A stretch of DNA of 21,693 nucleotides from a bacterium. Lineage in GTDB: Bacteria; UBA6262; WVXT01. Below the pieces are notes generated by a model, which saw only the letters and a program-made list of their open reading frames with translations, was not told the origin of the DNA and did no database searches. This document shows, piece by piece, positions 14,960 to 21,693 of this stretch (the first letter of the stretch is position 1; the number at the start of each line of letters is the position of its first letter). The DNA is taken from NCBI GenBank assembly GCA_035530055.1, contig DATKVN010000054.1:1-21693 (forward strand), given 5' to 3'. The translations under genes and the position numbers were made by a program.

Positions 14960-15429
14960 AAAAGTTATTTATTGATTTGGAAGCCTGTTCTAAGTGTAAA
15001 GACTGTACAGTCTCCTGCAGTTATTTTTACCATCCTGACAATAATGGAGTAACCAATTTAAGGGAGTTAGCCAGTTTTTCTCTTATCTGCAGGCATTGTG
15101 AGGAAGCTCCCTGTGTTAAGGTTTGCCCGCAAGAGGCGCTGGAGAAACAGAAAGATGGAGTGTTGAAAAGATATAATATGCGCTGCGTGGGGTGTAACTC
15201 TTGCGTGGTGGCTTGCCCTTTTGGAACGATTTATCCGGAAGTTATTCCCTACCTCGTTTCCAGTTGCGATTATTGTTTAGATAGGGCAGATGGAAAGCCT
15301 CCTCTTTGTGTAGAGACCTGTCCGGAGAAGATAATCAGATACGAAGAGATTGAAGAAGACCCGAAAAAGAATTATTTTGCTGTGGGAAAGAATTTAGTAG
15401 TCCACTATATTCCCTGGGAAAGAGAATAA
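14956..15429 (+). CDS. polyferredoxin with four [4Fe-4S] sites, HycB/CooF type
   Basis: A 157-residue electron carrier with 16 cysteines in four groups: 11/14/17/21, 45/48/53/57, 77/80/83/87 and 104/107/118/122. The pattern is that of HycB, CooF and other 16-Cys subunits that feed [NiFe] hydrogenases or molybdoenzymes. The start is ATG 14956, in the ATGA overlap with the flavoprotein stop; a TTG two codons earlier is less likely. The NuoH-like gene begins three bases after the stop. Its place between flavin arm and hydrogenase core suggests it wires one to the other, and it may also accept electrons from the FdhA module. Confidence 0.9.
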   Translation: MKKLFIDLEACSKCKDCTVSCSYFYHPDNNGVTNLRELASFSLICRHCEEAPCVKVCPQEALEKQKDGVLKRYNMRCVGCNSCVVACPFGTIYPEVIPYLVSSCDYCLDRADGKPPLCVETCPEKIIRYEEIEEDPKKNYFAVGKNLVVHYIPWERE

Positions 15430-15431
15430 GA

Positions 15432-16361
15432 ATGGCAAAGACTCTATTCTACTTCATAGTATTTCCTGGATTTTTATTTACAGCATTGGTAGGCATATTA
15501 GTTAGTTGGATTGACCGAAAGGTGACTGCCCGGGTGCAATGGCGAGTAGGACCGCCGCTACTTCAGCCACTTTACGATTTTGTAAAGCTTTTGGGTAAAG
15601 AGACGATTGTTCCTCAAGCTGGGGCGAAATTGACCTTTCTTCTTTCTCCCCTTTTTGGATTGGCTGCAGTAACTATTGTCTCTACTCTACTTTGGCTGGT
15701 AATGATTTCACCAGGGCAAACTTTTCTGGGAGATTTAATTGTGGTTATCTATTTATTGGCAATTCCTTCTATAAGTGTAATTATAGGCGGCTTTGCTTCG
15801 GGAAATCCTTTAGCTTCTTTAGGTGCTTCCCGGGAGATGAAAATGATTTTAGCATATGAGTTACCTTTTATTCTGGCTATTTTCACTCCGGTTATTCAAG
15901 CGCAAGGCGCAATCAGGCTTGGCGATTTGCTCCAGTATCAATGGGCAAATAGTATCTTCCTCAATTCCTGGTCTGGATTTATTGCTTTTGTTGTGGCTAT
16001 AATCTGTATGCAGGCAAAACTGGCTTTAGTGCCTTTCGATATTCCTGAGGCAGAAACAGAGATAATAGCTGGCCCTTATGTAGAATATTCTGGAGCCCCT
16101 TTAGCTCTTTATAAACTTACCCGCTGGATGATGTTGTTTGTAGTCCCCATGTTTTTAGTAATTATGTTTATGGGCGGTATTGTATTTTCCGGCTGGCATA
16201 TTTTATGGGGTATATTGAAATATGTTCTTCTTTTAGTGATTATTATTTTAATGCGCAATACTAATCCTCGACTGCGTATCGATCAGGCTATAAAATTTTT
16301 TTGGGGACCAATGACAATTCTGGCAGTTGTCGGCGTAATCCTTGCATTTCTGGGACTATGA
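15432..16361 (+). CDS. group 4 hydrogenase membrane anchor, NuoH/EchB/HycD/MbhM-like
   Basis: Integral membrane subunit of 309 residues with about eight hydrophobic helices. It links the cytoplasmic hydrogenase arm to the ion-translocating arm, as NuoH does in complex I. Family motifs: WIDRKVTARVQWRVGP (26-41), SREMKMILAYELP (133-145) and PFDIPEAETE (201-210), the acidic loop near the quinone-site region of NuoH. Its stop (TGA, 16359-16361) is one base before the ATG of the small subunit. The NuoH, B, C, D order is like part of the ech/coo operons. Confidence 0.92.
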   Translation: MAKTLFYFIVFPGFLFTALVGILVSWIDRKVTARVQWRVGPPLLQPLYDFVKLLGKETIVPQAGAKLTFLLSPLFGLAAVTIVSTLLWLVMISPGQTFLGDLIVVIYLLAIPSISVIIGGFASGNPLASLGASREMKMILAYELPFILAIFTPVIQAQGAIRLGDLLQYQWANSIFLNSWSGFIAFVVAIICMQAKLALVPFDIPEAETEIIAGPYVEYSGAPLALYKLTRWMMLFVVPMFLVIMFMGGIVFSGWHILWGILKYVLLLVIIILMRNTNPRLRIDQAIKFFWGPMTILAVVGVILAFLGL

Positions 16362-16362
16362 G

Positions 16363-16785
16363 ATGGATCTTAAGACAAAGGCATTAACTAAATCTATATG
16401 GGTTTTCCATTTTGCTGCTGCTTCCTGCAATAACTGTGATATAGAAATTCTCGATGCGTTAACTCCCAGGTTTGATTTGGAAAGGTTCGGTATCCTTTTG
16501 GTGGGAAGCATTCGTCATGCTGATGTTATACTGGCCACTGGGGCGATTTCTCATAAAGCAGCAATAAGGTTAAAGAGGCTCTATGAGCAGGCTCCTAAAC
16601 CATGTCTGGTTGTGGCAGTGGGTTCCTGCGCGTGTTCAATGTGTATATTTCGGGATTCTTATAATATGGCTGGACCTTTCGATGGACTTGTTCCTGTTCA
16701 TGCATATATCCCGGGTTGTCCTCCGAAACCGGAAGCAATGATTATGGGAGTAGTTAAACTGATTAAGGCATTAAAGAAGGGTTAA
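16363..16785 (+). CDS. group 4 [NiFe] hydrogenase small subunit, NuoB/EchC/MbhJ-like
   Basis: A 140-residue subunit holding the [4Fe-4S] cluster nearest the [NiFe] site. Likely ligands are Cys22 and Cys25 (SCNNCDIE), Cys89 (GSC) and Cys119 (PGCPPKPE). After Cys89 the family usually reads like GxCxxxGG; here it is GSCACSMCIF, adding Cys91 and Cys94 in place of the usual small residues. The ATG at 16363 is chosen over an upstream TTG because the latter overlaps the end of the NuoH-like gene. Very short linkage to both neighbours. Confidence 0.92.
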   Translation: MDLKTKALTKSIWVFHFAAASCNNCDIEILDALTPRFDLERFGILLVGSIRHADVILATGAISHKAAIRLKRLYEQAPKPCLVVAVGSCACSMCIFRDSYNMAGPFDGLVPVHAYIPGCPPKPEAMIMGVVKLIKALKKG

Positions 16786-16789
16786 TTTG

Positions 16790-17218
16790 ATGGCAGAAGG
16801 AATTTTGGCAAAAATAAAAGGGAAATTTTCCTGGCAAATTCTTAACATTTTTGAGAAATCTCTCCGGCGGGCCTATATCGATCTCAAACCTGAAAATATA
16901 AAGGAAGTGGTTGAATTTATTTTCCGAAGGTTGGGAGCTCGCTTTGTCATTGTCTCGGCAGTTGATACCCGAAACGCAATAGAAATATTATACCATTTTT
17001 CGTTTGATAGTGTGGGAAAAATAGTTACTCTACGAACAAAAATCGACAGACAGAACCCAGAAATAGAATCCATAACTCCGATTATAAAAGGGGCAGAGTG
17101 GATTGAGCGAGAAATTTATGAACTGTTGGGAGTTCGATTCAAGAATCATCCAAATTTGAAGAGACTACTCCTGGCAGAAGATTGGCCGGAAGGGAAGTAT
17201 CCTCTCAGGAGAGAATAG
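16790..17218 (+). CDS. group 4 hydrogenase NuoC/EchD/MbhK-like subunit
   Basis: A 142-residue cytoplasmic scaffold subunit equivalent to the NuoC (30 kDa) subunit of complex I. The family signature is clear at the end: WIEREIYELLGV (104-115), HPNLKRLLLAEDW (120-132) and PEGKYPLRRE (133-142). It has no cofactor motif. TTG 16787 directly precedes ATG 16790; AAGAAGG (16775-16781) is spaced for the ATG. The stop abuts the large-subunit ATG, consistent with equal amounts of the two proteins. Confidence 0.9.
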   Translation: MAEGILAKIKGKFSWQILNIFEKSLRRAYIDLKPENIKEVVEFIFRRLGARFVIVSAVDTRNAIEILYHFSFDSVGKIVTLRTKIDRQNPEIESITPIIKGAEWIEREIYELLGVRFKNHPNLKRLLLAEDWPEGKYPLRRE

Positions 17219-18418
17219 ATGGCTAAGACAATTATTCCTGTAGGTCCATACCATCCTTTGCAGGAAGAGCCAGAATTTTTCAAGCTCATTGTGGAAGGTG
17301 AAAAAGTTCTCCAACTGGAAATAGAACTGGGATATAATCACCGGGGAATTGAAAAGATTGCTGAATCAAAGAGTTACGACCAGGTATTATTTCTGGTGGA
17401 GCGTGTTTGTGGTATCTGCTCCACATCACATCCTTTTGCCTCTGTAAATGCAGTTGAAGATTTAGCCGATATCAAGGTTCCTGAACGGGCACTGTATATT
17501 CGAAGTATTATTGGGGAACTGGAAAGACTCCATTCCCATCTCCTCTGGTTGGGATTGGCTGGCCATTTCATAGGTTATAATACAGTATGGATGTGGGCGT
17601 GGAGATACCGGGAGCCGGTCCTGGACATTTTTGAGAAAATTACTGGAAATCGCCAGCATTATGCTATGATGAAGGTTGGTGGGGTAAGAAGGGACATTGA
17701 GTCGGATGATATTCCGGAAATTTGGAAGATGGTCGATGGACTATTACCAGTTCTCGATATGTTTAAAGGTGTGGTTATGGACGATCCGGTTATTCATGCC
17801 CGGTTAAAAGGAGTAGGAATCTTAACAAAAGAGGATGTATTCGAGTATGGAGCACTGGGGCCCACTGCTCGAGCTTCAGGTGTGGCTATAGATGTCAGAA
17901 AAGACGATCCTTACGCCGCCTATCCCCTCGTTGATTGGCAGGTAATTACTCAGGAAGAAGGGGATGTTTTTGCCAAGGCGGTTGTGCGCATATTGGAGAT
18001 GTACGAGTCGGTGAAAATTATAAAAGGATGTTTGGATAAGTTAAAAGTAGTGGGTGGGGAGATAGATGCCAAGGTTAAGGAGATTCCTCCTGGTGAAGGG
18101 ATTGGTCGCCACGAGGCTCCGCGAGGGGAAGTATTTCATTACGTGCGCAGTGATGGGAGTAACCGTCCGGTGAGATATAAAATAAGGGCTCCCAGTTATA
18201 TGAATGTTCCCACTAATCAGAAATCTGTAGTTGGTGGTACTATTTCTGATGCCACGATAACCCTGGCTGCTGTTGATCCCTGTTACTGTTGCACGGAAAG
18301 AGTGGCAGTTGTGGATAAGAAGACGGGAAAGAAAGGATTGACCGGTCAAGACTTGATAAAGTTATCACAAGAAAAGACCTTAAAAATTAAGAGGGAAATG
18401 GGAAGAATCAGAGTTTAG
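17219..18418 (+). CDS. group 4 [NiFe] hydrogenase large subunit, NuoD/EchE/HycE/MbhL-like
   Basis: Catalytic subunit that reduces protons or oxidises H2. Both nickel-binding motifs are intact: Cys64 and Cys67 in RVCGICSTSH with His71, and Cys355 and Cys358 in DPCYCCTER. The four cysteines show that this is a real hydrogenase and not a NuoD or Mbx-type relative lacking them. The second motif has an extra Cys357. A 38-residue basic tail follows Arg361 and could be the propeptide removed by a maturation protease, as in HycE, but no protease or hyp gene lies in the window. It has 399 residues. The last base of the stop codon is the first base of a cloverleaf repeat. Confidence 0.94.
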   Translation: MAKTIIPVGPYHPLQEEPEFFKLIVEGEKVLQLEIELGYNHRGIEKIAESKSYDQVLFLVERVCGICSTSHPFASVNAVEDLADIKVPERALYIRSIIGELERLHSHLLWLGLAGHFIGYNTVWMWAWRYREPVLDIFEKITGNRQHYAMMKVGGVRRDIESDDIPEIWKMVDGLLPVLDMFKGVVMDDPVIHARLKGVGILTKEDVFEYGALGPTARASGVAIDVRKDDPYAAYPLVDWQVITQEEGDVFAKAVVRILEMYESVKIIKGCLDKLKVVGGEIDAKVKEIPPGEGIGRHEAPRGEVFHYVRSDGSNRPVRYKIRAPSYMNVPTNQKSVVGGTISDATITLAAVDPCYCCTERVAVVDKKTGKKGLTGQDLIKLSQEKTLKIKREMGRIRV

Positions 18419-18467
18419 GAGTAGCGAAACTTGTTTCGCGTTAACGCACCGCAAGCGGTGCTACTCC
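18418..18467 (+). repeat. cloverleaf-like dispersed repeat, copy 2
   Basis: Same boundaries as copy 1: GGAGTAGC (18418-18425) and GCTACTCC (18460-18467). Arms are GCGAAAC/GTTTCGC (18424-18439, identical to copy 1), GCGTTAACGC (18438-18447, three bases shorter) and GCACCGC/GCGGTGC with an AA loop (18446-18461). The third arm differs from copy 1 on both sides of the stem, so pairing is kept. It begins on the last base of the hydrogenase large-subunit stop codon. Confidence 0.85.
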
Positions 18468-18475
18468 AATTATTT

Positions 18476-18488
18476 GCTACTCCGGAGT
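18476..18488 (+). repeat. abutted ends of the cloverleaf repeat
   Basis: GCTACTCC followed at once by GGAGT, that is, a right end joined to the beginning of a left end. It forms the palindrome ACTCCGGAGT (18479-18488) and looks like a remnant or a junction of repeat units just ahead of the NuoL-like gene. Confidence 0.5.
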
Positions 18489-18510
18489 CATTTGAGAGTT
18501 AGGGGACAAG

Positions 18511-20325
18511 ATGAATTTGTTACACTATCTAATCGTTATTCCATTTATAGTGGGACTATTCTGTTTAGTGATTCCTAAAAAGTTAAGTAAGCTTAGAGAT
18601 TTGTTGGCCATAGGTGGTGGACTAGCAACTTTCTATTTCACTATAGTTATTTTTCTTCGTAAGCCTGTTGAGTGGTATTACAATAATCTGCTTCTTTTGA
18701 AAGTCGACAATCTTAGTGGATTTATTCTTTTAGCTATCGGTCTTTTTGGGGTTTTAATTGTTGTCTATTCACTAAAATTTATGGCAGGCAAGGAGCGCTT
18801 AAACGAATACTACACTTATCTTCTGTGGACAATCGGTGGAGCTTGCGGGGCAATTTTAGCAAACAATCTGGTTCTCCTTCTGGTTTTCTGGGGATTTCTC
18901 GGATTGACCCTTTATCTCCTTATTGGCATAGGTGGCTCAGAAGCTACTCCAGCGGCGAAGAAGGCATTTATTATTGTCGGTGGCTCCGATTGTCTATTTA
19001 TTTTGGGAATTGGCATTATCTGGTTTTTGACTGGTTCTTTCCAGATGGACAATATTAGCGTTCACTTAACTGGTCCGTTACCCACGATTGCATTCATATC
19101 GTTAGCTATTGCTTCCTTTGCCAAAGCTGGAGTGATGCCCATGCATACCTGGATTCCAGATATGGCAATGACTGCACCCGTGAGTATAACCGGTTTCTTG
19201 CCTGGATCTTTAGATAAATTACTGGGAATCTATTTTCTGGGTAGAATGTCAATGGATATTTTCGTTATGAACAATCAAATGGGGAAGTTACTTTTGATTA
19301 TTGGCGCGGTAACGATCGTTGCTGGGGTTATGATGGCTCTCGTTCAGCATGATTTGAAGAGGCTACTTTCCTACCATGCGGTAAGCCAGGCCGGTTATAT
19401 GGTCTTAGGCATAGGCACGGGAAATCCTATTGGGATTGCCGGTGGGCTCTTTCATATGTTAAATAATGCTATTTATAAATTTGGCTTATTTCTCTCCGGG
19501 GGAGCAGTGGAAAATAAAGCTCAGACTACAGATTTAGATAGATTGGGTGGCTTGGCTAAACTGATGCCAATAACATTTATTGCTTGTTTAATTGCTGCAT
19601 TATCAATTTCTGGCGTTCCGCCCTTTAATGGTTTTGTGTCCAAATGGATGATTTATCAAGGGGTGATCCAACTGGGCAAAGACGGCGATAAATTATGGAT
19701 TGTCTGGTTAGTGGCAGCAATGTTCGGTAGTGCTTTGACCCTGGCTAGTTTTATGAAATTGATACACTCTGTGTTTTTAGGCGCGCCATCACCCGGGATC
19801 CCACGCTTAGCACGAAAACGAAATGAAGTTTCGTTTACTATGTGGATGCCTATGGCGATATTAGCAGGGCTCTGTGTAATTTTTGGTGTTTTTGCATACA
19901 GGGTTCCTTTGAAAAATTTTATTTTTTCCGCAGTTCCTGGAGTTTCTTTTCTTGGTTTCTGGTCGCCAGGTCTTGCTACTTTACTGATTATTATCGGGAT
20001 TATTTTGGGAGTAATTATCTATTGGTTAGGTAATATTAGGGGCTTGCGGACGGATACAGCTTATGTTGGTGGCGAAATAATTCCTCAAGAGAGCCGCGTA
20101 ACCGGAGTAGACTTCTATGATACAATAAAGGATTTGGGTATACTTAAAGGAATCTATAAAAAATCTGAAAAGAAACTTTTTGATATTTATGACCAGGGAA
20201 CAAAATTCGTATTTTTCTTTATTCGTGGGTTAAGAAAGATTCATAGTGGAATATTGCCTACATATCTGTTTTGGTCTCTTTTTGGCATGCTGATTCTTTT
20301 TATAATTATGATGTTCAGGATTTAA
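18511..20325 (+). CDS. proton/sodium-translocating membrane subunit, NuoL/MrpD/HycC-like
   Basis: A 604-residue polytopic protein of the antiporter-like family that drives ion transport in complex I, Mrp antiporters and group 4 hydrogenases. The conserved core includes KAGVMPMHTWIPDM with Ala-Pro following, the loop QHDLKRLLSYHAVSQAGYM, and FHMLNNAIYKFGLFLSGG. After the usual 14-helix core it has an extra C-terminal part (about 510-604) with a charged stretch and a last membrane helix, as in larger hydrogenase homologues. AGGGG (18501-18505) precedes ATG 18511. A 92-base gap with a repeat separates it from the hydrogenase core. Ion specificity, H+ or Na+, cannot be read from this. Confidence 0.92.
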   Translation: MNLLHYLIVIPFIVGLFCLVIPKKLSKLRDLLAIGGGLATFYFTIVIFLRKPVEWYYNNLLLLKVDNLSGFILLAIGLFGVLIVVYSLKFMAGKERLNEYYTYLLWTIGGACGAILANNLVLLLVFWGFLGLTLYLLIGIGGSEATPAAKKAFIIVGGSDCLFILGIGIIWFLTGSFQMDNISVHLTGPLPTIAFISLAIASFAKAGVMPMHTWIPDMAMTAPVSITGFLPGSLDKLLGIYFLGRMSMDIFVMNNQMGKLLLIIGAVTIVAGVMMALVQHDLKRLLSYHAVSQAGYMVLGIGTGNPIGIAGGLFHMLNNAIYKFGLFLSGGAVENKAQTTDLDRLGGLAKLMPITFIACLIAALSISGVPPFNGFVSKWMIYQGVIQLGKDGDKLWIVWLVAAMFGSALTLASFMKLIHSVFLGAPSPGIPRLARKRNEVSFTMWMPMAILAGLCVIFGVFAYRVPLKNFIFSAVPGVSFLGFWSPGLATLLIIIGIILGVIIYWLGNIRGLRTDTAYVGGEIIPQESRVTGVDFYDTIKDLGILKGIYKKSEKKLFDIYDQGTKFVFFFIRGLRKIHSGILPTYLFWSLFGMLILFIIMMFRI

Positions 20326-20329
20326 GGTT

Positions 20330-20878
20330 ATGTTCGAATTGTATATTCTTCTATTATTTATGATTTTAGGAGCAATAATTGCTGTGGAGATAAAGGATTT
20401 GCTCTCTTCAGTAATTGCTGTTGGCGCAGTTGGCTTAGGATTATCCGTTGCCTTCCTGATTTTAAAGGCGCCCGATTTGGCTATCACTCAGTTGGCAGTA
20501 GAGATATTATGTTTAATCATCTTAATTCGGGCAACAATAAGGAGAGACATTCCCACGCTGAACCGCCGCAAAGAAGTTATTGGCTCGATTATCGTTCTTT
20601 TGTTCATTGGAGGTTTTCTATTTTTTGCTTATCTCGCTTTGAAAGATTTACCATCATTCGGGCATCCCATAATGAGGGTTAGCCAAAATTATTTAGCTGA
20701 AGGGCTAAGAAAGACCGGCGCGACCAATCTGGTTGCTTCAGTGATATTAGACTTTCGTGCCTATGATACTTTAGGCGAGGCAACTGTGCTTTTTACCGCG
20801 GTGATTGGAGTATTAGCGGTCTTACGCCGCATTGGGCGTAAGAAAGTCGATGAAGTTGTGAAAGAAGAAGATGAATAA
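20330..20878 (+). CDS. fused MbhD-MbhE-like (MrpA C-terminal) membrane subunit
   Basis: A membrane protein of 182 residues with about five to six helices. Residues 1-75 match the DUF4040/MbhD type, with APDLAITQLAVE at 47-58. Residues 80-165 match the last part of MrpA/MnhA (MbhE), with DFRAYDTLGE at 141-150. In Pyrococcus Mbh these are two separate proteins, and in Mrp antiporters they are the end of the large MrpA. Here they are one short protein without the NuoL-like part of MrpA, which may be supplied by the gene before it. The start ATG is 5 bases after the previous stop; the end overlaps mnhB by 8 bases. Confidence 0.88.
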   Translation: MFELYILLLFMILGAIIAVEIKDLLSSVIAVGAVGLGLSVAFLILKAPDLAITQLAVEILCLIILIRATIRRDIPTLNRRKEVIGSIIVLLFIGGFLFFAYLALKDLPSFGHPIMRVSQNYLAEGLRKTGATNLVASVILDFRAYDTLGEATVLFTAVIGVLAVLRRIGRKKVDEVVKEEDE

Positions 20879-21323
20879 AAAAATTAAACAGCCAGGTATG
20901 ACCCTTATTGTCAAGACGATTACACGCCTCACAGTGGGGTTAATTCTTTTGTATGGAATATATATCGTCACCCATGGTCATATTTCGCCAGGGGGCGGGT
21001 TTGCCGGTGGCGTGATTATTGCTCTATCTTTTATACATCTTATGCTCGCCTTTGGTAAGGATTTGGCATTAAGAAAATTGAGTGAAAAATTAGCTGCTTT
21101 CTTTGAGAACTTTGGGGCAATAATGTTTTTGACCATTGGACTTCTGGGCTTTATAGGGGGGTATTTCTTCTTTAATTTCATTTTTAAGGGCAAACCATTT
21201 AATCTGTTTAGCGCGGGAATTATTCCCTTGTGTAATATTGCCATATGTTTTAAAGTCGGTGCTGGACTGTTTGCCGTATTTGTTGCTCTAATACTTTTAA
21301 AGGTACCTATTAAGAAAGAATAA
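20871..21323 (+). CDS. mnhB: Na+/H+ antiporter subunit MnhB/MrpB (MbhF)-like
   Basis: A 150-residue membrane protein with about four helices and the MnhB signature HGHISPGGGFAGG at 35-47. It belongs to the cation-transport module shared by Mrp antiporters and Mbh hydrogenases. The start ATG lies within the end of the preceding gene, with AAAGAAGAAG in front; mnhC follows after 3 bases. Mrp-type cation exchange is known for the family; its working direction here is inferred. Confidence 0.93.
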   Translation: MNKKIKQPGMTLIVKTITRLTVGLILLYGIYIVTHGHISPGGGFAGGVIIALSFIHLMLAFGKDLALRKLSEKLAAFFENFGAIMFLTIGLLGFIGGYFFFNFIFKGKPFNLFSAGIIPLCNIAICFKVGAGLFAVFVALILLKVPIKKE

Positions 21324-21326
21324 CCA

Positions 21327-21662
21327 ATGATTTATTTAATGTGTTTCATTCTATTCTCTATCGGCATTTACTGTATCCTGGTAAAGAGGAACCTTATCAA
21401 GATTATCATTGGCATAGGGATTGCTGAGTATGCAGTTAATCTATTCTTCATACTGGTTGGCTATCGTGCCCAAGGGCGTGCGCCAATACTTGCTAAACAG
21501 CAAGTAATTCAGAATATGGTAGACCCTTTACCTCAGGCACTAATCTTGACCAATATTGTCATTGGTTTAGCCGTTACTGTTTTAATTGTTGCCATTGCTA
21601 TAAGGATATATGAAAAATATGGAACTTTCGATATTACCAAAATCAGGAGATTACGAGGATAA
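21327..21662 (+). CDS. mnhC: Na+/H+ antiporter subunit MnhC/MrpC (MbhG)-like
   Basis: A 111-residue protein of three membrane helices, homologous to NuoK. The MnhC signature DPLPQALILTNIVIG spans 66-80. The B-then-C order is the usual Mrp order and predicts an MnhD gene next, which does start 4 bases after the stop. Part of the ion-translocating arm of the hydrogenase. Confidence 0.93.
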   Translation: MIYLMCFILFSIGIYCILVKRNLIKIIIGIGIAEYAVNLFFILVGYRAQGRAPILAKQQVIQNMVDPLPQALILTNIVIGLAVTVLIVAIAIRIYEKYGTFDITKIRRLRG

Positions 21663-21665
21663 ACG

Positions 21666-21693
21666 ATGAATCTGGCGTCATTACCTGTTACCC
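21666..21693 (+). CDS. start of a further gene, probably MnhD-like, cut by window end
   Basis: Only nine codons are visible (MNLASLPVT). ATG 21666 has GAGGA just upstream at 21656-21660, in the mnhC end. The gene order mnhB-mnhC and the short hydrophobic beginning suggest the MrpD-type antiporter subunit. The identity is inferred from context, not from sequence. Confidence 0.5.

Noticed and set aside
16342-16362. Upstream TTG start for the hydrogenase small subunit
   Set aside because: It lies in the coding end of the NuoH-like gene, and ATG 16363 directly after that gene's stop is the natural coupled start.

Overview
The window is a nearly continuous, plus-strand block of energy and carbon genes from a strict anaerobe that uses the Wood-Ljungdahl (reductive acetyl-CoA) pathway. 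It is bacterial: Shine-Dalgarno sites, a consensus sigma-70 type promoter, a Rex repressor and a matching Rex operator are all present. Base composition is moderate, and AGA/AGG and ATA codons are common. I cannot assign a phylum from the sequence; an uncultured acetogen-like lineage is a reasonable guess and no more.

Region 1 (1-7838) is the acetyl-CoA synthase / methyl branch locus. In order it holds the 3' part of acsB with all six A-cluster cysteines, a double ACT-domain protein, acsC, the corrinoid re-activator acsV (RACo), a CooC/AcsF nickel-insertion ATPase, acsD and the methyltransferase acsE. Methyl groups pass from AcsE to the corrinoid of AcsC/D and then to the A-cluster of AcsB. 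AcsV repairs the oxidised corrinoid and CooC supplies nickel.

Region 2 (7848-12995) is a formate dehydrogenase module. It holds a molybdopterin FdhA with Cys at the Sec position, a sulfhydrogenase-beta-like Fe-S subunit, mobA and fdhD for cofactor and enzyme maturation, and the NADH/NAD+ sensor rex. These genes overlap or nearly touch.

Region 3 (12996-21693) is a second transcription unit with its own strong promoter and a perfect 18-bp Rex palindrome. It encodes a HydB/HydG-like Fe-S and flavin pair (an NAD(P)H-type input arm) and a four-cluster ferredoxin. Then come the four core subunits of a group 4 energy-converting [NiFe] hydrogenase (NuoH-, NuoB-, NuoC- and NuoD-like), a NuoL/MrpD-like pump subunit and Mrp/Mbh-type antiporter genes (a fused MbhD-MbhE-like protein, MnhB, MnhC and the first codons of another gene). 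Inferred role: exchange of electrons between NAD(P)H, ferredoxin, possibly formate, and protons/H2, coupled to Na+/H+ transport. Joining a group 3b-style flavin arm to a group 4/Mrp hydrogenase, under Rex control, is the most interesting system here.

Two families of structured intergenic repeats interrupt the locus. One (997-1172) is a tandem pair whose stems differ in sequence but keep pairing while their loops are conserved. The other (6956-7032 and 18418-18488) is a cloverleaf-like element bounded by GGAGTAGC/GCTACTCC, with identical first arms and a compensated third arm. No gene-free stretch exceeds about 200 bases. I saw no tRNA, rRNA, CRISPR array or insertion sequence.
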